In this document: piece after piece, positions 52,295 to 61,132 of the stretch | Layout of the letters: the number at the start of each line of letters is the position of its first letter | Numbering within the stretch: position 1 is the first letter of the stretch | From: Paenibacillus glycinis | Lineage (GTDB): Bacteria > Bacillota > Bacilli > Paenibacillales > Paenibacillaceae | Reading direction: 5' to 3' | DNA length: 64,000 nucleotides | Assembly: GCF_009909185.1 (NCBI RefSeq) | Contig: NZ_JAAAMV010000012.1 | Location: 186,001-250,000 of the forward strand | Made by a program: the position numbers and the translations under genes | Notes under the pieces: model-generated | What the model was told of the DNA's origin: nothing | Databases searched by the model: none | Seen by the model: only the letters and a program-made list of their open reading frames with translations

Positions 52295-53038
52295 TTAGAG
52301 CTTCAGTCTGCCGAATTCCTCTCCGAACAGGACATCCTTCGCGAGTTCGTTCGCCAAGCTTAAGGAAGCATGCGTCCCTGCGTCCGTCCACCAGCCTCGA
52401 AGCACGTCGTACGTTAATTCGTTCGCGCGGATATAAGCGTTGTTGACGTCCGTAATTTCCAATTCGCCCCGCCCCGACGGTTCCAACGTACGAATGATAT
52501 CGAACACCTTACTGTCGTACATATAGATGCCCGTGACGGCATAACGGCTTTTCGGAACGCGCGGCTTCTCCTCGATGGATCGAATGGTATATCCGGCGAG
52601 TTCCGGCACGCCGTACCGCTGCGGATCCGGAACTTCTTGGATGAGGATCTTGGCTCCGCTCCCGTTCGAACGAAAACGCTCGGCATACGGCGCGATGTCG
52701 TCCTCGAACACGTTATCTCCGAGAATGACCACCATCTGATCGCCGTTAACGAAATTTTGCGCCAAACCGAGCGCTTGCGCGATGCCGCCGGCTTCGTCTT
52801 GCACCTTATACGTGAGCGACAGCCCGAAATCCCTGCCGCTGCCCAGCAGATTAACGACGTCCCCCATATGGTCTTTTCCCGTGACGATCAGAATATCCTG
52901 AATGTCCGCCTGCTTTAATTTGACGATGGCATGGAAGATCATCGGATATTTGCCTACCGGCAGCAAGTGTTTGTTCGTCACTTTGGTAAGCGGATATAAG
53001 CGAGATCCCGTGCCCCCGGCAAGAATGATGCCTTTCAT
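52295..53038 (-). CDS. Sugar nucleotidyltransferase (RmlA/SpsI-like)
   Basis: Transfers a nucleotide to glucose-1-phosphate or a related sugar phosphate. It has 247 residues, the short form seen in SpsI rather than the 290-residue RmlA. The signature GGTGSRLYPLTKVTNKHLLPVG, GDNVFEDD, EEKPRVPKS and GRGELEITDVN are all present. It is the first gene behind one of the five shared ACTAA/TTAGT operators. It may supply the sugar donor for the glycosyltransferase of the same regulon; that is inference. Confidence 0.9.
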   Translation of the reverse strand: MKGIILAGGTGSRLYPLTKVTNKHLLPVGKYPMIFHAIVKLKQADIQDILIVTGKDHMGDVVNLLGSGRDFGLSLTYKVQDEAGGIAQALGLAQNFVNGDQMVVILGDNVFEDDIAPYAERFRSNGSGAKILIQEVPDPQRYGVPELAGYTIRSIEEKPRVPKSRYAVTGIYMYDSKVFDIIRTLEPSGRGELEITDVNNAYIRANELTYDVLRGWWTDAGTHASLSLANELAKDVLFGEEFGRLKL

Positions 53039-53070
53039 GATGTCCCTCCGCCAGTCCGATTGTATTATTT

Positions 53071-53094
53071 GCTAACTAAATATTTAGTCGTTAA
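53071..53094 (-). promoter_or_regulatory. Regulon operator 1 (before the sugar nucleotidyltransferase)
   Basis: ACTAAATATTTAGT (53075-53088) is a perfect 14-bp palindrome. On the minus strand it follows a -35-like ACGACT and covers the spacer before TAATAC. It starts about 37 bases before the gene. Confidence 0.75.
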
Positions 53095-53170
53095 ATGACA
53101 TGTATGAAGGAGACCGAATTCCGGCCGTCATGACCTGCAAACGGCCAGCATTCGATCTCGGAACTTTGTT

Positions 53171-54619
53171 CTACTCGGTAAGCATGAAACCCATTCGGAT
53201 GGCCGGAATAGCCGAACCCGGATGATCCGCGCCGTAAGTCAGTTGCGGCGCCACGTATACGTCCGGATCGGCTTGCTTGCCCCGATAAATGCCCGGATAC
53301 AGATCGAGGATATGATAACCGGGCTCCCCCGTAGCCGTGACCGTAAACGTGACGGTGCCTTGGCTGTTAAAGCCGCACATATACCCTACATAGGCATTAT
53401 CGTAATCCAAGTAATACGCGTTGTCGTATTCCGTCCAGCCGACGCCTTTGATCTGAATCGTGAATTCGGTCCCTGCGTGCCCGGAGGATGGCGTAATTCG
53501 GGCAATCGATGGCGAGATCGCCAAGTATGCCTCTGCATACGTTACCCCTCCGACCTGCAATTCAATTCGGTGCGGAACGCCGCCCAGATCGTCAGGAATC
53601 GGAAAGTCATAGCTTAAACTTCCGCTGCCGTCCGCGTTAATCGTTCCGAGCGATCTCGTCTTTTCCGAGAAGCCTTTCCCCGTAACCCGGCTTCCCTCCA
53701 TCGTATGCCAGACCACATCCGCTTGCTTGCCGGCAGGCAGTCCGCTCGCCTTCAACGTCACGGAATCCCCGACATGGCCGATGGATCGGCTCAAGGTCGC
53801 GCTCACGCCCGTTTTGTTCGCGAGCCGCGGCATTCGCACGCCTCCCCCGGCAGCCATCGGTTGCGCTTCGACTTCATTCCGGACGATCGGAGCCTCATCC
53901 GTAACGGTAAACGAATAGCTTGGCACCGGCAGATAGGAGGTCGGCGCTTCCGTATAGTTCAAGTAGGGCATACCCAGGTAACCATGCCAGATGGTAATGG
54001 AATGCTTGCCAACCGGGCCTGCGGCTCGAATTTTCGCGGTCGCGCTCCCGTTCGTGGATACGGCGGAGATCAACCCCGTCATCTTGTTGTCGTAGGACAG
54101 CTGCCAGTTGCTCTCCATGGCCGCGTAGCCGATACCCTCGGCCAGCACCGTGATTTCCGTGCCGACAGGTCCCGACTCCGGGAACAAACGGAAGGTCGGA
54201 GCGACGAATACATTCGTTTGGGCGACTTTCTTGTTGTTCTGTCTCACGTAAATCGTATGGTCGCCACCGAAGCCTTTCGGCACGACGAAGCTTCCGTTCC
54301 AGTCGCCCGAACCGTCGGTCGTGCCCATCGTCATCGTATGCTCTTCCAGCTTGTAGGAAGGACCGATCAAGGTATAAATACCTTGAATGTCATAGCTGCC
54401 CTGCTCCGTTTCCCACTGAAGCTTAACGGGAGCGTTCGGTTCCAGTCCTTTGGCCGAATAATGTACGACAGCGCCCACCGTGCTGTTGTTTTCTTCGATC
54501 ATAACGGAAGGCGTAACGGAAGCAGCCTTCTTTTCCGCCGACACGTTCGACGCGATTAGGACGGAAGAGAGCAAGAGGAGCGTGCTTACTATCGCGCAAG
54601 GTTTAACCGTTCGAATCAT
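53171..54619 (-). CDS. Secreted protein with repeated Ig/IPT-like domains
   Basis: Exported protein of 482 residues with a signal peptide ending at SNVSA (about residue 28). I do not recognise a named family. The sequence contains an internal duplication: FRLFPESGPVGTEITVLAEGIGY with SYDNKMTG in the first half matches ARITPSSGHAGTEFTIQIKGVGW with DYDNAYVG in the second. Each is preceded by a GGDHTIYV/GGVPHRIEL strand, so beta-sandwich repeats of IPT/TIG type are likely. Its ATG overlaps the stop of the upstream gene (ATGA), so the two products are made together and may form a surface complex. No terminator is clear. Confidence 0.8.
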   Translation of the reverse strand: MIRTVKPCAIVSTLLLLSSVLIASNVSAEKKAASVTPSVMIEENNSTVGAVVHYSAKGLEPNAPVKLQWETEQGSYDIQGIYTLIGPSYKLEEHTMTMGTTDGSGDWNGSFVVPKGFGGDHTIYVRQNNKKVAQTNVFVAPTFRLFPESGPVGTEITVLAEGIGYAAMESNWQLSYDNKMTGLISAVSTNGSATAKIRAAGPVGKHSITIWHGYLGMPYLNYTEAPTSYLPVPSYSFTVTDEAPIVRNEVEAQPMAAGGGVRMPRLANKTGVSATLSRSIGHVGDSVTLKASGLPAGKQADVVWHTMEGSRVTGKGFSEKTRSLGTINADGSGSLSYDFPIPDDLGGVPHRIELQVGGVTYAEAYLAISPSIARITPSSGHAGTEFTIQIKGVGWTEYDNAYYLDYDNAYVGYMCGFNSQGTVTFTVTATGEPGYHILDLYPGIYRGKQADPDVYVAPQLTYGADHPGSAIPAIRMGFMLTE

Positions 54620-55383
54620 CGGGTCGAGGCTCCCGCTGCCGCGGGCTCGGCGTCAACGATCGTAATCAGCGACGGCATAACTTGGAACGGCTTGTAAACG
54701 CCTTTCATGGAAGGCGATTGAGCAGTGACATAATAGCCGAGGGTTCCTTTCGGCGTTTTATCCGTTACTTTGTATTTCGCGGTCCAAAATTTCTCGGCGC
54801 CCGGCACGCCCGGCGGATGGAGCCCCAACTGCATATCGAGAACCTCGCCCGTAGCCAGATGAACTTGCATGTTCGCGTCTTCGGCTAGCTTGCCCGTAAC
54901 CGGGTTAAAAGCCTTCATGCGGAAAACGATGCCGTCGCCGACGGAGAAGCGGTTCTGCAGCACGCAACCTGCCAACTCGGAAACGATATCCCCGTATACG
55001 ACGAGTTTGGATGCGAAGAAAAGTTGAGCCGTGTTTGTTTTACCGTTCCAGGATAAACCGTTCGCGCCTACCGCGTTCGCCAGATCTTTAATGGCTACCG
55101 TCGGCGTGCCTTTCGTTTCAACGGCTTTGACTTCTTTTCCGTTTACGATTGCGGAATGCTTCTTGCCGTCATAGGAGAAAGTAAACCCAGTGAACGCCGA
55201 GAAGCTTTTCAGATCGACGTAGACTCTGCCGTCCGCAACGTGGTTAGCCGAAGAAACCAAATTCGTTCCGTTAATGGAGATCGTGAGTCCAGCTTCGCTT
55301 GCGGATACTGCTGCAGGCAAAGATGCCGTAGCTATAGCGGCAAGCAGCAACGCTCCCGCCTTCTTTTTGATGCCGATTTTCAT
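54616..55383 (-). CDS. Secreted protein with copper amine oxidase N-terminal-like (stalk) domain
   Basis: Exported protein of 255 residues. The start at 55381-55383 (MKIGIKKKAG) has GGAGG eight bases upstream. A signal peptide (ending VSASEA) is followed by a domain like the copper amine oxidase N-terminal repeat common in Paenibacillus surface proteins (ISINGTNLVSSANHVADGRVYVDLKSFS, about residues 35-125). A unique C-terminal half follows, rich in beta strands. It is the first gene behind regulon operator 2 and overlaps the next gene by four bases. No catalytic motif is seen. Confidence 0.82.
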   Translation of the reverse strand: MKIGIKKKAGALLLAAIATASLPAAVSASEAGLTISINGTNLVSSANHVADGRVYVDLKSFSAFTGFTFSYDGKKHSAIVNGKEVKAVETKGTPTVAIKDLANAVGANGLSWNGKTNTAQLFFASKLVVYGDIVSELAGCVLQNRFSVGDGIVFRMKAFNPVTGKLAEDANMQVHLATGEVLDMQLGLHPPGVPGAEKFWTAKYKVTDKTPKGTLGYYVTAQSPSMKGVYKPFQVMPSLITIVDAEPAAAGASTR

Positions 55384-55453
55384 GTGCTTATCCTCCATGT
55401 GTCATCGCGTCGAAATTTATTGAGAACCTGTTACCGGCCGGTAAGTTTAACTA

Positions 55454-55480
55454 TATTATATAACTAACTATTTAGTCTAT
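55454..55480 (-). promoter_or_regulatory. Regulon operator 2 (before the secreted protein pair)
   Basis: ACTAACTATTTAGT (55463-55476), dyad with one mismatched pair. On the minus strand TAGACT (-35), an 18-base spacer covered by the dyad, then TATAGT. Confidence 0.75.
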
Positions 55481-55497
55481 TATCAATAAATTCCAGT

Positions 55498-56713
55498 TTA
55501 TTCATTTCCGCCAACCGTTCGATTCGCCAGATTTTCCATGGCTTCATACTGCGTACCGCTTGTCCTTTCCGATTTCCTTTTTTCGAATAAAGCAAGTATC
55601 AATCCAGCCAAACATACGTATGTTACGACTTCAAACGCGACATTAACGCCATGAACCGAGCCGTCGATGCCGAATTTGACGGGATCCAACGCGCTGTTCG
55701 TCATCACGTTGATCAATACGGCGCTTCCGATCGCCCCCGCCACCTGGCGCAACGTATTCGTCATCGCCGTGCCGTGCGGGATCAAGCGCGACGGCAGTTG
55801 ATTCAGCGCGGAAGTGGTCAGCGGCATCAGGACCATCGCCACGCCGATCATCGTAAGGGAATTAACGATCGCTAAATAGAGAAGCGAAGTGTCCGGTTCA
55901 AGATGCGTCAGCATGAACGTACTGAAGGCGACAATGGACAATCCCATTATGGCAAGCCATTTAGCGCCGATTTTATCATAGATCTTCCCGGTGACCGGAG
56001 ACAGGATTCCCATGATTATGCCGCCGGGCATCAGCATCAATCCGGATTCCAGCGCGGTGCAGCCCAGCATATTTTGCGTGTAAATGGGGAGAAGCATTAA
56101 CTCTCCGAGCAACGCGATGAACACGATAATGACAAGCAACGTGGACAGCGTGAACTTGCCGTAACGAAATACTCTGAATTCGAGCATGGGCGATTTCAAC
56201 TTCAATTGGCGATAAATGAATCCGGTCAGCGCGAGGATCGATCCGGCCAGGGTCGCGACCACTTCAGGACTCCCCCAACCGGCCGTCCCCGCGATGCTCG
56301 AGCCGTACAGCAGTCCTCCGAAACCAAGCGAAGATAGAACGATCGAAAGCACGTCGATTTTGGGCGAGTTCAGCGCGGTAACGTTTCGTAATAAGAAAAC
56401 CGCCGCAACGAGATCGAGAACGGCAACCGGCAGCAGCATCTCGAACAACACGCGCCAGGAGTAATTGTCGATGATCCAGCCCGATAAAGCCGGGCCGATC
56501 GCGGGAGCGAATGCGGCTACTAGACCGAACAGCCATTAGAATGAAAGAAGTCGTTAACCATTGCGCGGTATTGCTCGACAGATCGAGATCTTGCATGAGA
56601 TGGGGCAATGCGGTCGTCAACAGCGTTTGATTCAACATTCCGATGAAGGTGCCTAACATGAGAATAATAACGATCGCCGTCCGATTTACCGGCGAAACGA
56701 TTTTCGCGGTCAT
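55498..56713 (-). pseudogene. DHA2/QacA-EmrB-type MFS exporter, disrupted by internal deletion and frameshift
   Basis: The first 60 residues (MTAKIVSPVNRTAIVIILML, ending AQWLTTSFILMA) are the normal N-terminus and first helix of a 14-helix drug exporter. The frame then runs into non-family sequence. In another frame the family resumes at about 56527 with LFGLVAAFAPAIGPALSGW, that is, helix 5 and motif C, and continues to the normal end near 55498. Roughly 85-90 codons (helices 2-4) are missing at the junction near 56525-56535, and the length change is not a multiple of three. No single chain can include both parts. A short ATGG/GGCTG overlap at the joint hints at a microhomology deletion. 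Confidence 0.85.
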
Positions 56714-56776
56714 TTCTATCCCTCTTTTCCAAAAATGATAAAACGGTCATCTTATGTGATCGCCTTTCGTTCTAAA

Positions 56777-56807
56777 CCATATAACTAACTAAACGTTTAG
56801 TCAATTA
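56777..56807 (-). promoter_or_regulatory. Regulon operator 3 (before the broken exporter)
   Basis: ACTAAACGTTTAGT (56788-56801) is a perfect 14-bp palindrome. On the minus strand TTGACT, 17 bases, TATGGT; the dyad begins inside the -35. Confidence 0.8.
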
Positions 56808-56871
56808 AATAGCCTATTCATCCGCTATGAAGTTTATGTGAACCGGAACAACGCCTTCCAGTTAAGAAGCG

Positions 56872-56919
56872 AAAAAAAAAGCATCCGAAAAATAATCGGA
56901 GATTATTTTCCAAAGCTTC
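56872..56919 (-). terminator. Intrinsic terminator of the second tetR gene
   Basis: On the minus strand AAAATAAT-CTCCG-ATTATTTT inside an outer GAAGC/GCTTT pairing, followed by a run of nine T. Confidence 0.8.
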
Positions 56920-56940
56920 GATTGTTCAAACTTCGACAGG

Positions 56941-57507
56941 TTAACTCTTCACGATGATTCCTATGAGCTTCGCAAGATCAGCCTTAATCTTGTCGGAATC
57001 GTCGCCTGCTCCGTCCGGATCTAACGAAGGACCGAACGGGTTCGGCTTCGTCCATGCGGTAGACAACGTCATGATGAGGGTGAGCAGGAAGTTTGGCGAG
57101 AACGTCTTTCCGATCAAGCCGTCGCGTTGGGCCTGTTCGATCTCGTTCACCTTTTTTTCCCGCTTAACGATTCGCGTATCGATGTTATTATTTTGCATTT
57201 CCAAACTATCCCATACCATTAATCGAATTAAATCCTGATTTCCCATCGAAAATTCAAATACCTTCGTCACGTAGGACGGCAAATCTTCGGGAGTAAAATC
57301 GATTTCTTCGTAGACGCGGGTTAGATGCAGTTTCAGCACATACTGAAACAGCAACTCTTTGCTCTCGAAGTAATTGTAAATCAGGCTCTTATTACAGCCG
57401 GCATTTTCCGCGATTCGATCGACCCTCGCGCCCGCGATGCCGAAATCCGAAAATTCCTTCATTGCCGCTTCCAAAATCCGCTCTTTTGTCAATTCAGCGC
57501 TTCTCAT
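56941..57507 (-). CDS. TetR/AcrR-family repressor, candidate controller of the 53-60 kb regulon
   Basis: Repressor of 188 residues. The helix-turn-helix is ARVDRIAENAGCNKSLIYNYFESKELLF (about residues 27-54), and the C-terminal domain resembles TetR_C-type ligand domains. GGAGG lies four bases upstream of the start. It is located centrally among five promoters that share the dyad ACTAA-N4-TTAGT, so it is the best candidate for their repressor. No copy of the dyad occurs in its own 236-base upstream region, so it may not autoregulate through it. Confidence 0.9.
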   Translation of the reverse strand: MRSAELTKERILEAAMKEFSDFGIAGARVDRIAENAGCNKSLIYNYFESKELLFQYVLKLHLTRVYEEIDFTPEDLPSYVTKVFEFSMGNQDLIRLMVWDSLEMQNNNIDTRIVKREKKVNEIEQAQRDGLIGKTFSPNFLLTLIMTLSTAWTKPNPFGPSLDPDGAGDDSDKIKADLAKLIGIIVKS

Positions 57508-57691
57508 GCATCCTCCACCCCGTTCACAAAATCAGTATTTACACTATATCACACTTTCCTAAACGGATGAAATAAGCGGCATACCCATCAGAATGACGAT
57601 TAAGGGAACGGGATATAGAAAGCGCAGTCGAAGGTGGTGACACAACCCGGGCGCGAACCGAATGGGTCGTTTAGCGCGGTTTGCCTAGTTG

Positions 57692-57726
57692 AAAACAGCG
57701 GCATTAAGGGAATCCCTTATGCCGCC
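57692..57726 (-). terminator. Intrinsic terminator of the glycosyltransferase gene
   Basis: On the minus strand GCGGCATAAGGG-ATT-CCCTTAATGCCGC (one bulged base) is followed by TGTTTTC. Confidence 0.7.
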
Positions 57727-57743
57727 ATCCGTTATCTCGTTAA

Positions 57744-59039
57744 TTAGAGACCGCCATTGTCGATCAGTTGTTCCAGCAATCGTGCCGCGTCGCGCGGACC
57801 GTCGTATTTCGCGAACACCTCCTGCAATTGTTTCGCGCGTATCCGGTACTTGCCGTCAGCCAGCACCGTCCTCACCGCGTCGCGGAGCTGCTCGGGCGAT
57901 GGCGCGCCCGTCAATAGGTTAAGGCCGGCACCGGACCAGGCGATGCGCTGGTTAACCTCGGGCTTGTCTTCCGAATCGCCTGCCGCGATTAGCGGCACAC
58001 CGTTGGCGAGCGCTTGCTGTACCCCGCCGTAACCGCCATTCGTGATCATGATGTCGACCAACGGCAAGAAGGCGTTGTACGCCAAGTATTCCGCTACGCG
58101 CACGTTAGCCGGCAGATCGGCGCCGATCGCGGACACCGGTCGTCCGCCCGTGCTCACGACGACGAGCACGTCCTCTTCGGCCAGCGCCCGGATCGTCGGC
58201 ACGACTAACCGGTTAAAGTTCCCGGTGTCGAGCGTTCCCTGAGTAACGTGCACGACCGGTCGTTCACCGTTCAGCTCCGACCACCAGTCCGGTAGATTTT
58301 CCGGCGTCTTCGCGTTTTTGTCCAACATCGGTCCCACGAAACGCACGGTGCTCGGCAGGTCGGATCGCGGATACTCGAAGGCGGGAACCGTATATTCGAG
58401 GTACAAATCGCAAAGCTTAGTCATGGCATCCAAAATGTAAACATGGACCTGCGGCAGCCCGTTATCGGACAGCAGTTGATTAAAATATTGAAGTACGTCC
58501 GCGAAAATCACATTTTCGAACTGATGGTTCATCGCGATATTTCTTTCGCGCTCGTCCACGCCGGGCGTAACGGGCAGCGCGGGACCGAACGGAGGCGTAT
58601 CAACGCTGGATACCGTCAGCGCGGTAAATCCGGTAACGACGACCTTGCGACTTTTCAGCTCGCCGGATTCGATCATCGGCAGCATAAACCAGCACGAGGG
58701 ATCAACAACGATCGCCTCCGCGGGGAACGTCTCGAGAATGCTTCGAATCTCTCTAACGTAAGTAGGGGTCGGCTTCAAAAATATTTCGCGCATATCGTGC
58801 TTCATTTGTTCTATTCCGGCATGATTCCGGCGATCCGGAAACTCTTCTTCCAATTTCCGGTCGTCGTAATCGAAGCTCATTGCGATATGGCGCGCACCGA
58901 TCGCTTCGATCGTCTCTTTGAACCGTTTTCCCGTATACCAAACGACTTCATGCCCTTTTTCGACTAACGTTTTGGCAAGCAGCAAGCTTGCGTTAATGTG
59001 TCCGTGAAGCGGCGTCGTACTAAATAAGATCTGTGCCAT
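57744..59039 (-). CDS. Macrolide-type glycosyltransferase (GT1, MGT family)
   Basis: Transfers a sugar from a nucleotide donor to a small lipophilic acceptor. It has 431 residues. The start at 59037-59039 (MAQILFSTTPLHGHIN) follows TGGAGG; the frame is open 29 codons further without support. The N-terminal acceptor domain carries the conserved His of HGHIN. The C-terminal donor domain has VTQGTLDTGNF, VAEYLAYNAFLPLVDIMITNGGYGGVQQALANGVPLIAAG and EVNQRI. Relatives inactivate macrolides or decorate natural products. It is 46 bases after an SDR gene, in an operon behind regulon operator 4. Confidence 0.9.
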   Translation of the reverse strand: MAQILFSTTPLHGHINASLLLAKTLVEKGHEVVWYTGKRFKETIEAIGARHIAMSFDYDDRKLEEEFPDRRNHAGIEQMKHDMREIFLKPTPTYVREIRSILETFPAEAIVVDPSCWFMLPMIESGELKSRKVVVTGFTALTVSSVDTPPFGPALPVTPGVDERERNIAMNHQFENVIFADVLQYFNQLLSDNGLPQVHVYILDAMTKLCDLYLEYTVPAFEYPRSDLPSTVRFVGPMLDKNAKTPENLPDWWSELNGERPVVHVTQGTLDTGNFNRLVVPTIRALAEEDVLVVVSTGGRPVSAIGADLPANVRVAEYLAYNAFLPLVDIMITNGGYGGVQQALANGVPLIAAGDSEDKPEVNQRIAWSGAGLNLLTGAPSPEQLRDAVRTVLADGKYRIRAKQLQEVFAKYDGPRDAARLLEQLIDNGGL

Positions 59040-59085
59040 GTTCGTATTGCCTCCAGTAGATCGTGATGTGTTGCGAAGAATCGAA

Positions 59086-59835
59086 TTAGATGCCCATACC
59101 GCCGGAAACTTCGATTCGCTGCGCATTGACCCAGCGATTCTCTTCCGATACGAGCGACGCGATCATCATGCCGAGGTCTTCGGGAAGCCCAGGGCGGCCA
59201 AGAGCGGTCATATCCGATACCATCTTGTTGACCTGCGGATTATCGCGCACCATGCCTCCGCTGAAGTCGGTTTGGACGGCGCCCGGAGCGACTACGTTTA
59301 CTTTGATGCGACGAGGTCCAAGCTCCTTCGCTTGATACTTCGTTAATACTTCGATAGCGCCTTTTACGGCCGCGTAAGGAGCGCTGCCGACGATTACCCT
59401 TGTCAAGCCTGTCGAAATATTCACGATTTCGCCGCCGTCATTTATGACCGGAAGCAGCTTTTGCGTGAGAAAGAAGACCCCTTTCAAATGAACGTTATAT
59501 AGCGTATCCAATTCTTCTTCCGTCGTAGAGGCGAATGTGCCATGGTGGGACGTGCCTGCGTTATTCACCAATATATCGAAGCGTTCTTGGCCCCATGCGG
59601 CCAAAACGCCTTTCACGCTCATGACGAAAGCATTGAACGCAGCCGTGCTGCTAACATCCAGCTTCAGCGCGACGCCTCTGCGGCCGGATTCTTGAACGAG
59701 CTTAACGACTTCTTCGGCTTCTTCGCTGTTGGTGTTATATGTCAGGATCGTGTCAATGCCGCGATCTGCCAGCGCAAGTACGGTGCTGCGACCGATTCCT
59801 CGGCTGCCGCCGGTTACAATAGCGATTTTGGACAT
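59086..59835 (-). CDS. SDR-family oxidoreductase
   Basis: Classical short-chain dehydrogenase of 249 residues. The cofactor motif is TGGSRGIGRS (about residues 8-17), NNAG lies near residue 92, and the catalytic pair is in APYAAVKGAIEVL (Y-A-A-V-K). It is the first gene behind regulon operator 4 and is followed by the glycosyltransferase. The pair could reduce and then glycosylate the same compound. The substrate is unknown. Confidence 0.9.
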   Translation of the reverse strand: MSKIAIVTGGSRGIGRSTVLALADRGIDTILTYNTNSEEAEEVVKLVQESGRRGVALKLDVSSTAAFNAFVMSVKGVLAAWGQERFDILVNNAGTSHHGTFASTTEEELDTLYNVHLKGVFFLTQKLLPVINDGGEIVNISTGLTRVIVGSAPYAAVKGAIEVLTKYQAKELGPRRIKVNVVAPGAVQTDFSGGMVRDNPQVNKMVSDMTALGRPGLPEDLGMMIASLVSEENRWVNAQRIEVSGGMGI

Positions 59836-59890
59836 GAATAAATTCCTTCTTTCATCTTGTTTCCGGAGCTCATCGCGTCCGGTTGACTGT

Positions 59891-59922
59891 ACTATAATAT
59901 ATAACTAAACAGTTAGTCAACA
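59891..59922 (-). promoter_or_regulatory. Regulon operator 4 (before SDR-glycosyltransferase)
   Basis: ACTAA-ACAG-TTAGT (59904-59917). On the minus strand TTGACT, 18 bases, TATAGT; the dyad covers the -35 and spacer. Confidence 0.78.
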
Positions 59923-60090
59923 ATTTCGGATTGCATTTTCCTTCCATTCGTAAATCGCCGAGCGATCCATGCTCTTCGCAAGAACCTGGTGAACGCTACG
60001 ACGATTCATGTTTGTTTATGCAATAGACATCCCCAGCATACGGCGATTCAACCATAAGTAACGTTACGAGTCATTGCCTTATTCATCTAA

Positions 60091-60120
60091 TTGACTAAAT
60101 AGTTAGTTTAGAAATATAAT
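60091..60120 (+). promoter_or_regulatory. Regulon operator 5 (before the GNAT gene)
   Basis: ACTAA-ATAG-TTAGT (60094-60107) lies within the promoter TTGACT (60091-60096), 18 bases, TATAAT (60115-60120). It is in the same orientation relative to its gene as the other four. Confidence 0.8.
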
Positions 60121-60179
60121 AAAACTCGCCTCGCCCAACGCAGAGAGTATTGAACGAAACCTACAAGGAGGCCACTCAA

Positions 60180-60983
60180 ATGAAAACGAACGAAAGTACG
60201 CACTCGCCTAACGTTGGCGTCATCGTGTCGAACATGCTGAACAGCCTAGAAGAACTAAGCAGGAACTGCCGGCATCTTCGTTTTATTAGAGACGACAAAA
60301 TGATTCGAACGGAATCCGACGTTCCTTATGGCGTGTTTAACTCCGTATACGGCAATCTGAACACTGAACAACCCGACCTTCCGGATGAGGTTCAATTGAT
60401 CGCTTCGTCTTATCGCGCTCGGGGTCAACGCGCCAATTGGATGACTTTCTCGGAGCAAGAAGACGAGATCCTTCATCAATCGCTGCTGGCCAATCACTTT
60501 GTCCACGCGGGAAGCTTGACCGGCATGGAGCTTCCTCTCGATCAACAAGAAATCGCGATCCCTTCCGTAGAAGGATTGGCGGTTAGCGAAGTGCTCGAAT
60601 CTAAACAACTTGAACAATTCAGGCAAATGAAACTGAGCTTACATGCTCCTGGGGATGTTACCGCTGTGCCCATATCGGATTTTTTGACGGATTCGTCAAG
60701 CCCGAAACTTCGTCGCTATTTAGGAATCATGGACGAGAAGCCGGTGGCGACATTAATAACGTTCTCGGATGGAGACATCGTTGGTTTTTATTCGGTAGCT
60801 ACCAGCGAGTCCTATCGATCTAGAGGCATAGGAAGCGCCATGATGGCTCATGCTCTTCGCGAAGCGCAAGTTGCCGGAATGAAGTTAGCCGTTCTTCAGT
60901 CCACGCCCATGGGATTAGATGTTTACTCGAAGCTTGGTTTTCAACAAAAACTTACGCTGCGCATCCATGCATCATCTTTTTAA
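60180..60983 (+). CDS. GNAT-family N-acetyltransferase
   Basis: Acetyl-CoA-dependent acetyltransferase of 267 residues. The start at 60180 (MKTNESTHSP) has AAGGAGG eight bases upstream; an in-frame ATG ten codons earlier lacks a ribosome site. The C-terminal third holds the GNAT core, with GFYSVATSESYRSRGIGSAMMAHALREA (acetyl-CoA loop R-x-x-G-I-G) and VLQSTPMGLDVYSKLGF. The N-terminal half is a second, degenerate GNAT-like region. It is controlled by operator 5 and may acetylate the compound sensed by the regulon. Confidence 0.88.
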   Translation: MKTNESTHSPNVGVIVSNMLNSLEELSRNCRHLRFIRDDKMIRTESDVPYGVFNSVYGNLNTEQPDLPDEVQLIASSYRARGQRANWMTFSEQEDEILHQSLLANHFVHAGSLTGMELPLDQQEIAIPSVEGLAVSEVLESKQLEQFRQMKLSLHAPGDVTAVPISDFLTDSSSPKLRRYLGIMDEKPVATLITFSDGDIVGFYSVATSESYRSRGIGSAMMAHALREAQVAGMKLAVLQSTPMGLDVYSKLGFQQKLTLRIHASSF

Positions 60984-61026
60984 AGGTCGATAGTTAGCCG
61001 CGCGAGCTCCCCCTATCTAACCGAAT

Positions 61027-61060
61027 CGAAACAGGCTGCCTATCGGCAGCCTGTTTCGTT
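61027..61060 (+). terminator. Intrinsic terminator of the GNAT gene
   Basis: CGAAACAGGCTGCC/GGCAGCCTGTTTCG is a perfect 14-bp stem with a TATC loop. Confidence 0.85.
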
Positions 61061-61075
61061 GCTTTATCGTTGTTA

Positions 61076-61132
61076 TCAATCGCCGTCGGTCTGATTCTTC
61101 TCGATGGCCGACTTGATCTGCGCGAGGCGGAG
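61076..61132 (-). pseudogene. C-terminal stub of a high-GC gene at the island boundary
   Basis: On the minus strand the last 17 codons before a TGA read RLAQIKSAIEKNQTDGD in high-GC codons. Two codons upstream the composition becomes AT-rich and a stop appears. This looks like the tail of a chromosomal gene cut by the insertion of the AT-rich segment. I do not recognise the gene. Confidence 0.35.

Noticed and set aside
56941..57743. A sixth copy of the regulon dyad at the tetR promoter
   Set aside because: I looked through 57508-57743 and found no ACTAA-N4-TTAGT; only partial matches such as GTTAATTAGA occur.
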